From: Actinomycetota bacterium
GTDB taxonomy: Bacteria; Actinomycetota; AC-67
DNA: 36,303 nt
Reading direction: 5' to 3'
Assembly (NCBI GenBank): GCA_005884515.1
Contig: VAWS01000007.1
Coordinates: 1-36,303 of the forward strand
Within the stretch, counting starts at the first letter, position 1; the number at the start of each line of letters is the position of its first letter. Under the pieces are notes generated by a model, which did not search any database, was not told the origin of the DNA, and was given only the letters and a program-made list of their open reading frames with translations. The position numbers and the translations under genes were made by a program. Of this stretch, positions 17,337 to 26,009 are shown piece by piece.

Positions 17337-18249
17337 CTTCGAAAGGGCTGCTCGATTGCCCGCACTCGTTGCTGCTCTCGAAGCGCAGTCGATACCGCTT
17401 GGGGATTTCGAGGTGATCGTCGCCGACGACGGTTCACGCGACGAGACCCAGGCCGTGCTCGCCGATCTGGCGGCACGCACGCGGTTGGCTCTGCGCGTCG
17501 TGCGCAACGCCACGAACAGCGGGCCGGGTAGAGCTCGAAACCTCGCGTGGCGGTCGAGCGATGCACCGATCATCGCGTTCACCGACGATGACTGCTTGCC
17601 CAACCCCGGATGGCTGGAGGCGGGTCTCGGTTTTCTCGAAGACACATCGGTTGGCATCGTTCAGGGGCGGACACTTCCCGACCCGTCGGTCCCGGACAAG
17701 GGCTGGGCGAAGACGGTTCGTATCGTTGGATTCTCGAAGAAGTACGAGACATGCAACATCTTCTATCGGCGCGCGGTCCTCGAAGAAGTGGGCGGGTTCG
17801 ACGAGGAGATCATCTTTTTCGGAGAAGATGTTGTACCCGGCTGGAAGGCGCGCCGGCTTGGGATCACCGCCGAGTTCGCGACCGAAGCGCTCGTCTATCA
17901 CGCAGTGACTTACCCCGGACTTCGTTACTGGTGGCGCTTCGCCTCGATCCACGCCAACTGGGCAACCTTGGTTCGCCGCTTTCCCGAGATGCGCCGCGAC
18001 TTGTTGTGGGCCAACGCATTCCTCGCGCGCAGGCACGCAGCTCTTCTCCTGGGTGTCGTCGGTGCTGTAGTCGGAGGAACCGTGTGGCTCCCGGCGTTAC
18101 TGCTGGCCGTCCCGTACCTGATCCTGGTGGCTCCACGGCGCTTCCGGCGTCGCGATTTCATCTCTTTCTTCGCATCGATCGCTTTCGATGCCGCAGTAAT
18201 CGGAGGTATGCTCAGAGGCAGCCTTCGCGAGCGCGCCCTCGTCCTGTAG
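17308..18249 (+). CDS. Glycosyltransferase family 2 (tandem paralogue B)
   Basis: Near-identical N-terminal catalytic half to 16360..17298; TTG start preceded by gagaggtccgc; C-terminus RGSLRERALVL. Confidence 0.9.
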   Translation: MARVSVVIPTFERAARLPALVAALEAQSIPLGDFEVIVADDGSRDETQAVLADLAARTRLALRVVRNATNSGPGRARNLAWRSSDAPIIAFTDDDCLPNPGWLEAGLGFLEDTSVGIVQGRTLPDPSVPDKGWAKTVRIVGFSKKYETCNIFYRRAVLEEVGGFDEEIIFFGEDVVPGWKARRLGITAEFATEALVYHAVTYPGLRYWWRFASIHANWATLVRRFPEMRRDLLWANAFLARRHAALLLGVVGAVVGGTVWLPALLLAVPYLILVAPRRFRRRDFISFFASIAFDAAVIGGMLRGSLRERALVL

Positions 18250-18311
18250 CGTGCACGCTGCCGCCGAGCAGGTCCGGATCCGATGCATAATCTAAGCCAG
18301 CCACAGGTCTT

Positions 18312-19172
18312 GTGACGACCGAAACCATCGGAGGGTTTGCTGACGTGAGTGCGAGAACCGAGGTTGGATTCGAGCTTAAGGGGGAACGGTCGAAGCTCGG
18401 TCCGCTCTTAGCGGATCTGTGGCGATCCCGAGACCTGACCCGCTTGCTGGCGAAGCGAGAATTCCTCGTCAACTACCGTCGCGCATCCTTCGGCGTTCTT
18501 TGGGCGATCGGGCTTCCCCTTGCTCAGGCACTGATTGTTGGGCTTACGCTGTCTCGGGTCGTTCGCTTTGAAACGAAGGGCCCGTACGCACTCTTCGTCT
18601 TCGCCGGGACTCTGCCGTGGACGTTTTTCAACGGAGCGCTAACCGTCGCAACAAACTCGATCGTTATCGGATCCGAACTGGCGACCCGTGTCTATTTTCC
18701 GAGAGCGGTATTGCCGATCGTTACGGTCCTCTCTGCGTTACGCGGGTTCATTCCCTCCGTCGCCGTGTTGATCGGTCTCGCTGCGATCTTCCGAGTACCC
18801 TTGGGTTTGGATCTGTTCCTGCTGATACCGGCCACGGTTCTGATGGTCACGCTTACGGCCGGATTCTCGCTCGTACTCGCGGCACTCCAAGTCTATTTCC
18901 GTGACATGAAGTTCATCGTTGCGGCGTCGACACTTCCGTGGTTTTGGGCGTCGGGAGCGATCTTTCCCCTAGACAAGCTGGGATCCATGCGGCATTGGCT
19001 GGAGCTGAATCCGGTCGTTGGAATGATCGAGTTCTACAGAGCATCGCTTGGAACGGCGTCCGCCGGCTGGGGACGATCGGTGTGGATCTGCGCAGCATGG
19101 GCGGTCGGCCTCATCGCGCTATCGCTGCCTCTGTACCGACGGTACGACCGCGTTTTTGTCGATCTTCTATGA
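18312..19172 (+). CDS. ABC-2 type transporter permease, polysaccharide exporter (second copy, Wzm-like)
   Basis: LTRLLAKREFLVNYRRASFGVLWAIGLPLAQALIVGLTLSRVV...TLPWTFFNGALTVATNSIV...LGSMRHWLELNPVVGMIEFYRASL; next to a Wzt-like ATPase. Confidence 0.88.
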   Translation: MTTETIGGFADVSARTEVGFELKGERSKLGPLLADLWRSRDLTRLLAKREFLVNYRRASFGVLWAIGLPLAQALIVGLTLSRVVRFETKGPYALFVFAGTLPWTFFNGALTVATNSIVIGSELATRVYFPRAVLPIVTVLSALRGFIPSVAVLIGLAAIFRVPLGLDLFLLIPATVLMVTLTAGFSLVLAALQVYFRDMKFIVAASTLPWFWASGAIFPLDKLGSMRHWLELNPVVGMIEFYRASLGTASAGWGRSVWICAAWAVGLIALSLPLYRRYDRVFVDLL

Positions 19173-19187
19173 GAGCGTGAGGGTCAT

Positions 19188-20507
19188 ATGCCATCAGCGG
19201 TCAGTCTGACGGACGCTGGGAAACGCTACGTGAAATACGATGACGTTCCGCTGCTCATCACTCGGGCGTGGCGATTCTCCACTGGCCAGCGCCGCAGTCA
19301 ACTGTGGGCTCTTCGGCACGTTGACATGGAGATCCAACCAGGGGAATCGGTTGGGGTTATCGGTCGCAACGGCGCCGGGAAGTCGACCATGTTGCGGCTG
19401 CTGGCGGGCGTGACCGGACCGACGGAAGGGATCGTTCGTGTACGGGGCCGAGTCGCCCCGCTGATCTCGGTCGGCGTCGGCTTCCATCGCGAGCTGACCG
19501 GTCGCGAGAACGTGTACGTGAACGGAGTCATCTTGGGCCTTACGACGCGGGAGATCGACGGCCTGTTCGATTCCATCGTCGCCTTCTCTGAGATCGAAGA
19601 CTTCATCGATACCCCGGTCAAGTTCTATTCCTCGGGGATGTTCGTACGGCTTGGGTTCGCGGTTGCAGTTGCCTCCGATCCGGAGGTGCTGCTCGTCGAT
19701 GAGGTGCTTGCGGTTGGAGACTTCGCTTTCCAGAAGAAGTGTTTCGACCGCATGGAGCAGATTCGCAGCGGCGGCGCGACCATTGTCGTCGTGAGCCACA
19801 ATATGGCTGCCGTCCGCAGTCTCTGCTCGCGGACGATCGTCTTGGATGGCGGTGTTCCCGTCTTCGAAGGCGCGACGGATGAGGCGATCTCGATCTTCCA
19901 CGAGATGCTTGCAAAGCGTGGGATCTCCGCCGAAGAGTTACCGGCAATCAAGATCACAGACTTCACTCTGCAAGATGAACAGGGCAATCCGACCGCGCAC
20001 TTCGAGGTCGGCGATGAGATGACTTTCTGTGTCGAAGCGCAGTTCGCCGAGCCATCGGAGAATCCCGCCGTGCTGCTTCGGATCTACACCGAGGATGGTC
20101 AACTCGTGTATGGAGAAGTTCCGGTTCTGAGCGAGCCGACTCCGGTCGATGCAGGCGGCATGGTGCGGTGGATCGTTCGTCTTCCCGCGTTGTTGCCAAC
20201 GCGGTCGTATTCAGCTGAAGCCCTGGTCGGGACCAGGCTTGCTGTGGACGCGCCGATGTCGGGTTCGCGGCCGATCTTGTTTTACGTCTCCGGGCGTCCC
20301 TTCGTTCTTGGAGCAGCCGATCTGCGCGCTACGTTCGAGGCGCGCGCATACCCGTCGACCGACATCGATCAGGGAGCGAAGCCCAGCGGGGAGACGTCCC
20401 CGCGCCCTGTCGAGACGCCGGCGCCCGGTGTCGCCGACGGGAGCGAAAACTTCGGAGAGGCACCCTCGACGCTGGTTCCGCCGGATGAGCAGTTCGACCA
20501 CAGTTGA
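19188..20507 (+). CDS. ABC transporter ATP-binding protein, Wzt-like (second copy, all motifs present)
   Basis: Walker A GRNGAGKST, signature FYSSGM, Walker B/D-loop VLLVDEVLAVGD, H-loop VSHN; C-terminal Wzt-type beta-rich region. Confidence 0.93.
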   Translation: MPSAVSLTDAGKRYVKYDDVPLLITRAWRFSTGQRRSQLWALRHVDMEIQPGESVGVIGRNGAGKSTMLRLLAGVTGPTEGIVRVRGRVAPLISVGVGFHRELTGRENVYVNGVILGLTTREIDGLFDSIVAFSEIEDFIDTPVKFYSSGMFVRLGFAVAVASDPEVLLVDEVLAVGDFAFQKKCFDRMEQIRSGGATIVVVSHNMAAVRSLCSRTIVLDGGVPVFEGATDEAISIFHEMLAKRGISAEELPAIKITDFTLQDEQGNPTAHFEVGDEMTFCVEAQFAEPSENPAVLLRIYTEDGQLVYGEVPVLSEPTPVDAGGMVRWIVRLPALLPTRSYSAEALVGTRLAVDAPMSGSRPILFYVSGRPFVLGAADLRATFEARAYPSTDIDQGAKPSGETSPRPVETPAPGVADGSENFGEAPSTLVPPDEQFDHS

Positions 20508-22648
20508 GAGTCCTCTGGGTCACGCGCGAATTTCCGGACGCCCACGGCTCAGGCGCTCAGGTCCATCAATTCGAGCTCTTACGAGCCGTTGCCGCGTCGC
20601 ACCAGATAAGCATCATCAGCAGTTTTTGGGATATCAGCCGCGAGGCGCTCCTGCGTGTCCAAGAGATGGGTGTGCGCGTGGAGGTCGTTCCGTGGCCTTG
20701 GAACCGGATGTCGCGTGGCCGCATCAGGAGAGTTGCGCGGTTACTAAGGGGAGCGGCGCCAAACTTTGTGGCCTCAGCCATGGTCGGCCAAGTGAGACCC
20801 TTATCCCAAGCAGTCGCAGCTCATGAGCGATATCGACCCGTCGACCTCGTCTGCATCCTCCAAGGAGACCTAGCCCCAGTCGCCGACGTCGCGAACGCAC
20901 CGACCGCGCTATTCCTTTTCGATGTCGTGTCGCGCCAGGCCGATCTTGTGCTGTCGCAAGACGGCTTATCGCTCCGATCGGTTCGCCGTCGGTTGGAGCG
21001 CCGCACCGCGCTCCGTTGGGAACCCCTCTGGTATCGGAAGGCTGATTCGGTCGCGTGCGTTTCGTCGGTCGACGCCGCGATCGTTGCCAAGATGTTGGAT
21101 AGAAACGTGACCGTTATCCCCAATCCGATTCCGGACGAGTTCTTCGCACGCGGGTCGAGTCCTCCTTCAACGTCAACGGTGGCCTTCATCGGCTCGCTTT
21201 CTTGGGAACCGAATGCGGATAGCGTTCGATGGATCTGCTCCGACATCTGGCCGAGGGTCCGTGCTCGGCGTCCGGACGCTCGTCTCCGGATCGTCGGCCG
21301 CTTCCCGACCGATGAGCTCCGCCGCCTCGTTGAGGCCGTGGGAGGGGAATTCCTCGCCGACGTGGGGGATGTTCGGCCCTTCTATTGGGGAGCTGCCGTC
21401 GTGATCGCCCCCGTCCGCATGGGCTCGGGCATGCGGAACAAGGTTCTGCACGCTATGGCATGCCGGGCCCCGCTTGTCGCAACACCGAGTGCCCTCGAAG
21501 GCATCCCGGCGGTTGCAGGGAAACACCTCCTCGTTGCTGAGGGCGCCGGGGATCTCGCCGACGCCGTCGTGGCCACATTGGATGATCCTGCGTCGGCCGC
21601 CGCCCGCGCGGGAACCGCGTTCGAGCTGGCTCGGCACTACACGAGCGCAGCCGCCGGGGCAGCGCTCGAATCGTGGTGGCGAGATACGGCCGCATTGAGA
21701 CCGGCCGGTTCTGTCGCTGCACCGCAGAAGCGCGCAGCACTTAGGGCCACCGTCGTCGTCTGTACACGCGACCGTCGGGACCTTCTTCGAAGATGCCTTG
21801 CAAGTGTTCAAAGGGCGGTCGCGATCGTCCCAGATGCAGACGTTGTCGTCGTGGAACAGGGGGAGCCTTTCGCAGCGCAGATCTGCTCGGACATCGGGCT
21901 GGCCGCAACTGTTGTGCCCGTTGACGGTTCGGGGGTTTCTCGAGCACGAAATATCGGACTCCGCAACGCTCGAGGCGACGTCGTGTTGTTCACGGATGAC
22001 GACTGCGAAGTGCCCACCACCTGGGTTCGCGATCACCTCGAGGCACTTCGGGAGCCGGATGTCGACGCATCGTTCGGTCAGGTGACCGGGTTAAGCAGGT
22101 GGGGGGCTGATTCGGCCGACGCTGCTGCGATGCCTAGCCGCCATCGGCACGGCGCTCCGCCGTGGCTCATCGGACATTCGTCGAACCTCGCCGGTCTGAA
22201 GAGCCGGCTTCTTTCCGTAGGAGGGTTCGACGAGCGCTTGGGTCCCGGCTCGCCATCGGGAGCTGCCGGTGAGGATGCCGACCTCATCGTCCGACTCCTC
22301 AGGAGCGGAGCCGCCCTTGTCTCCGGGACGGGCGAAGCAGTTCGCCACATACCCTGGCGCACCGAGGAAGAGGATCGACGCACGATCGTTTCGTACGAAC
22401 ACGGTGCGGGGGTATGGATCGGAAAGGCTCTCCGAGAGGAACCCCTGATTGCTTTGTCGTTTCTCCGCAGCCGCCTCGGCCAGTTGAAGGGCTATCTCCG
22501 GCACTCGCGAGCATCGGAAGGCAAGCCGGTGAGTGGCCTGATCCTGGGACGGGCGTTCCTTAGTGGACTCCTCGCGGGTCTTCGTGTGAAACCGTGGAAC
22601 GGGCCGGTTGGATCACCTGTGGGTTCCGAGCAGATTCCCTTTCGTTGA
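20504..22648 (+). CDS. Bifunctional GT4-GT2 fusion glycosyltransferase
   Basis: N-terminal GT-B fold (MRVLWVTREFPDAHGSGAQVHQFELLRAV...VAFIGSLSWEPNADSVRWICSDIWP...APVRMGSGMRNKVLHAMACRAPLVAT). C-terminal GT-A (RATVVVCTRDRRDLLRRCLASV...VSRARNIGLRNARGDVVLFTDDDCEVP). ATGA-type overlap with Wzt. Confidence 0.9.
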   Translation: MRVLWVTREFPDAHGSGAQVHQFELLRAVAASHQISIISSFWDISREALLRVQEMGVRVEVVPWPWNRMSRGRIRRVARLLRGAAPNFVASAMVGQVRPLSQAVAAHERYRPVDLVCILQGDLAPVADVANAPTALFLFDVVSRQADLVLSQDGLSLRSVRRRLERRTALRWEPLWYRKADSVACVSSVDAAIVAKMLDRNVTVIPNPIPDEFFARGSSPPSTSTVAFIGSLSWEPNADSVRWICSDIWPRVRARRPDARLRIVGRFPTDELRRLVEAVGGEFLADVGDVRPFYWGAAVVIAPVRMGSGMRNKVLHAMACRAPLVATPSALEGIPAVAGKHLLVAEGAGDLADAVVATLDDPASAAARAGTAFELARHYTSAAAGAALESWWRDTAALRPAGSVAAPQKRAALRATVVVCTRDRRDLLRRCLASVQRAVAIVPDADVVVVEQGEPFAAQICSDIGLAATVVPVDGSGVSRARNIGLRNARGDVVLFTDDDCEVPTTWVRDHLEALREPDVDASFGQVTGLSRWGADSADAAAMPSRHRHGAPPWLIGHSSNLAGLKSRLLSVGGFDERLGPGSPSGAAGEDADLIVRLLRSGAALVSGTGEAVRHIPWRTEEEDRRTIVSYEHGAGVWIGKALREEPLIALSFLRSRLGQLKGYLRHSRASEGKPVSGLILGRAFLSGLLAGLRVKPWNGPVGSPVGSEQIPFR

Positions 22649-23426
22649 TATGCTCATCAAGAGATCCGGACCCACGGGAATCACTTCCGCGCATGGCGAG
22701 TATCTCGCCGATCAGGATGTAAAGGAAGCAAACCAAAACGCCGGCCACGCCCGCGATAACCAGTTTCTTCGACAGATCCCCGATCTTCTGTTTGTTGACC
22801 GTTCCCGCAGGCGAGAGCAACGACACTTCGTCGGGCGGATAGCTTGTGATGTTGGCCAACAATTGCGAGTTGTAGAGGATCTGGGCTGTGCGTGTCTGTA
22901 GTGTGACTTTTTGACCAGGCGTCAGCTTGGCCGCTGGGATCGCAGCAAGCTTGGCCACTTCACTCTCGATCGAATCGATGCGGTCCTGCACCGCTTTCAC
23001 CTTAGCTGCGAGCTGATCTGCGCGATTCTTCTTTATCGAGCTCACGTATTCGTTACACACTGCATTTGCGAGACGGGTCGCCCTCGCAGGGCTGGGATCC
23101 ATGACCGTCACAAAGAAGGTGCCGAGGCCAGGGGAAGGCGCAGTCGTCGTCTCGCTGGCGATAACGCCCGCCGGCGTCTTTTCGTGCGCGCTCACCCTGC
23201 GGTAGAGGCCGGAAGACGCGACGGTGCCCACCTCTTGCAAGGCGAGGCCGCCTATGAACTGCGCGTGCTCGGGCGTGGAGGGATCCTCACGCGAAAGATG
23301 GATGAACGCTTGAAACACACAGTTGGTTGAGTAAACGGTTTTCGCTTGCCTCTTGTAGGCCAGGCCTCCGGCACCGATCGAGACAAACAATATGAGCGCG
23401 CACGGCAAAACGTAGCGACGTAGCAT
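22560..23426 (-). CDS. Wzz-like chain-length determinant / capsular polysaccharide biosynthesis protein
   Basis: N-terminal TM (YVLPCALILFVSIGAGGLAY), periplasmic coiled-coil region (ADQLAAKVKAVQDRIDSIESEVAKLAA), C-terminal TM (LVIAGVAGVLVCFLYILIGEILAM). Confidence 0.75.
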   Translation of the reverse strand: MLRRYVLPCALILFVSIGAGGLAYKRQAKTVYSTNCVFQAFIHLSREDPSTPEHAQFIGGLALQEVGTVASSGLYRRVSAHEKTPAGVIASETTTAPSPGLGTFFVTVMDPSPARATRLANAVCNEYVSSIKKNRADQLAAKVKAVQDRIDSIESEVAKLAAIPAAKLTPGQKVTLQTRTAQILYNSQLLANITSYPPDEVSLLSPAGTVNKQKIGDLSKKLVIAGVAGVLVCFLYILIGEILAMRGSDSRGSGSLDEHINERESARNPQVIQPARSTVSHEDPRGVH

Positions 23427-23493
23427 GACGCCGAGTTTATCAGTCGAATGACGCTATCTCAGCGCTTCGCGCGAGAATCGGGTATCGGCAACC

Positions 23494-24984
23494 TTAAGCC
23501 ACGACTGCGTCCGCGCTCGCCTGCGAACGCACCGGTCCCATGGCCGGCACTGCGTTGGGCCATGCAAGTGCGATGCCAGGAATCCCCCATAAAGGTATTT
23601 CGACCACCAACTCCTGGACGCCCAGGAAGAGGCCTGCCACTGCGAGCGCAATGATCGCGCCGATCGCGCCGGCAGCGATTGCGACGTGCTCCCCGTCGCC
23701 GCGGGCGCGAGCCCGCAGCCGTGTGGATCGTAGTCTCATCATGAGCGCATATAACGCCACAAGGTAAAGGAAGAGACCTTGCACTCCGGTTTCGAGCGCG
23801 CGCGCCAAGAAGGTGTTCTCGGTTGCCCCCAATTGTCCTGCTCCAGCTTTCGGCCGGAATCGATATCGATCCGTGGTACCCAAGCCGTACCCGAACGGCC
23901 GAGCCGCGAGGAGGTCGATGTCTTGAAACAGGTGCTCGCGATGAGAAGAGTTGCTTTCCGACCGCACGAGATCCTGATTATTCGAGGCGAGGTAGGAGAT
24001 CGAGATGCTTCCTGCGATCACGACCACAAGGCCAACGATGGAAAGCCGGATGCCCGGGTTGCGAACCGTCAGGGCGAGGACGGCGAGGACTCCTATACCG
24101 CCGCCGATGTATCCGCTTCGAGTGATCGTAACGATGAGTCCGCCGGCGCACAGCCCCACAGTGAGCGCCGCGATCCACCGCAATCTCGAGCGGACCGTCA
24201 CTACCCCTGTGGCGAAGGGAAGCAGTGCGGCAAGATAGAAACCGAGGATGAGTGGATCGGTTATGAATGAACCCGCTCGGTAGCCTCCCGACGGAAGAAC
24301 GAACGGCTCCCCACTCGGCGGCGGGACGGCTCCATACCAGCGATGGAAGGCTAAGCGCGGCCCGAACCACTCGATCAGCGCGGCCCCTCCCATCACAAGC
24401 GCAGCGGTCAGCGCCGCGGCGATCAAGAAACTCAATTGGTCCTTGTTAGGCCGCAGCCATCTGATGGTCAGGAACAAGAGGGGGCCTTCGATGTAGAGGC
24501 CGAGTGCAGGCAAGACGGTCGTACGAGCCGGAGACGCCACGGCGAACAAAATGAAGGCGAGAACGTAGAAGAGAACGAAATTGTCGCCGGTGTTTCCGAG
24601 CGGAACACGACGGTCCCTCACGATGCGCTCGAGCAATGCGCGCGCGAAAAGCGCCACGATGACGGCATCTTTCCAATACACGAGAGGCCCGGCATTGAGC
24701 CCGGCGTGGCTCTTGAGAGCTGTGAAGATCGCGACGTTGAAAGGCTGGATGAAGAAGAGGAAGCCGAGAGCCAGGATCGGATACCGGAAGATCGCAACCA
24801 CCGCGGCGGCGGCGAGCAGGACTCCGAGCAGTGCGAGAGGATGGCCGACTGCCAGAACGATGACACCACTCAAGAACACGAGGCCGGCGGCGGTCGCCAG
24901 AGACTTGATCGCCCACGGCCGTTCCGTGATCGTGCTGCTCAACCGGAAGTCTCCCGTCTCGTTCTCGCAGATCTGATGTTGCAC
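23494..24984 (-). CDS. O-antigen polymerase/ligase-like multi-spanning membrane protein (Wzy/WaaL-like)
   Basis: About 12 hydrophobic segments; family-like FITDPLILGFYLAALLPFATG, ITRSGYIGGGIGVLAVLAL and GATENTFLARALETGVQGLFLYLVALYALM. Confidence 0.82.
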   Translation of the reverse strand: MQHQICENETGDFRLSSTITERPWAIKSLATAAGLVFLSGVIVLAVGHPLALLGVLLAAAAVVAIFRYPILALGFLFFIQPFNVAIFTALKSHAGLNAGPLVYWKDAVIVALFARALLERIVRDRRVPLGNTGDNFVLFYVLAFILFAVASPARTTVLPALGLYIEGPLLFLTIRWLRPNKDQLSFLIAAALTAALVMGGAALIEWFGPRLAFHRWYGAVPPPSGEPFVLPSGGYRAGSFITDPLILGFYLAALLPFATGVVTVRSRLRWIAALTVGLCAGGLIVTITRSGYIGGGIGVLAVLALTVRNPGIRLSIVGLVVVIAGSISISYLASNNQDLVRSESNSSHREHLFQDIDLLAARPFGYGLGTTDRYRFRPKAGAGQLGATENTFLARALETGVQGLFLYLVALYALMMRLRSTRLRARARGDGEHVAIAAGAIGAIIALAVAGLFLGVQELVVEIPLWGIPGIALAWPNAVPAMGPVRSQASADAVVA

Positions 24985-24994
24985 CCGGTCATCG

Positions 24995-26005
24995 TCACGA
25001 CTTCGTCTTACTGTCCGCGGTCATGGTAAGCCCCCGCTCGACCTGTTTCGCCGATGCCCTCGGCCACCAGCATCGCGGTCGCTTTCGGGGAGCATCTTTT
25101 CGACCACCACTCCAGAGCTGCTTGCAGCGACGCTGCGGCAGCGGCTCGGTTATCGGCACGCAGCCCGATGCGGCCGCCTCGAACAGTCGGTATGTTTCGC
25201 GGAATCCTCCTCGAGGGCACGGAGCAAGCCTCGTCTGCATCATCAGCTCTTCATAGCCTTCCACGAGCTTTGCATCGTGAAAGGAGTCGAAAAGTCGGAT
25301 CTCAACCCGGACGTCCGGTCGTTCACGCGCTATCTCTTCGAGAGCGGCGATGAGCTTCCGCCGCGAGCGGGTTTTCTGGGGCAAGACCCACCTGCGGCGC
25401 CCTTCATTGATCATGCTTCCGGCGAAAGACAGGTCGTAACGGCGCGCATCCAAAGGGGCAGCCCGTCCGGTCGGGAACGACCAAGGGGCCAGCGGGATCT
25501 CGATGAAGTGGGGTCGCCTCCGATGACGGATCGTGCGAACCATCGAAGCGACGGCGCTGGGGAGACGAAGCAGCTGCGCGCGCAGCTCCTGCAGCACGGC
25601 GGCCGGCACGTGGCCCCAGCTCCGGATCGGGCCCAACGCAACGAACGGTCGCCGTGTCCATCCGCCGGTCTTCGCGACGAGGTTTACGTCGTGCGAGTAG
25701 TTCGGTTTCCTTCCCAGTTCGTCGCCGAGGCAGAAGACGATCACATCGTCCCCCGTGTACGGCAGCTTGGGCTCCACTCCCCAGAACCAAGCAACGAGCA
25801 CCCGGAGGTTCGCCGCTCTGCTAGGCCCCAGGATGTCGGCGAGTGCGAGCAAGGTCCTCCCGATGTACTCGGCGTCTCTCGGGATCCATGGATGCTCGCC
25901 GACGGGATCAGAGAGGTCCGCCCAAGGGAGCCACGCGTGAGGGTCGGCTCGGTTGAAGTCATAGATATGGACGCTCCGAAAACCTCCCGATGTAGTGTCG
26001 ACCAT
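24995..26005 (-). CDS. Exostosin-like glycosyltransferase (C-terminus probably frame-disrupted near 25.1 kb)
   Basis: RRYDLSFAGSMINEGRRRWVLPQKTRSRRKLIAALEEIARERPDVRVEIR...EELMMQTRLAPCPRGGFRETYRLFEAAASGCVPITEPLPQR. ATG at 26005 is just after the upstream stop. Confidence 0.65.
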   Translation of the reverse strand: MVDTTSGGFRSVHIYDFNRADPHAWLPWADLSDPVGEHPWIPRDAEYIGRTLLALADILGPSRAANLRVLVAWFWGVEPKLPYTGDDVIVFCLGDELGRKPNYSHDVNLVAKTGGWTRRPFVALGPIRSWGHVPAAVLQELRAQLLRLPSAVASMVRTIRHRRRPHFIEIPLAPWSFPTGRAAPLDARRYDLSFAGSMINEGRRRWVLPQKTRSRRKLIAALEEIARERPDVRVEIRLFDSFHDAKLVEGYEELMMQTRLAPCPRGGFRETYRLFEAAASGCVPITEPLPQRRCKQLWSGGRKDAPRKRPRCWWPRASAKQVERGLTMTADSKTKS

Positions 26006-26009
26006 CCCT

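Noticed and set aside
21173-22036. 287-aa minus-strand ORF
   Set aside because: Antisense to the GT4-GT2 fusion; no family-like motifs.
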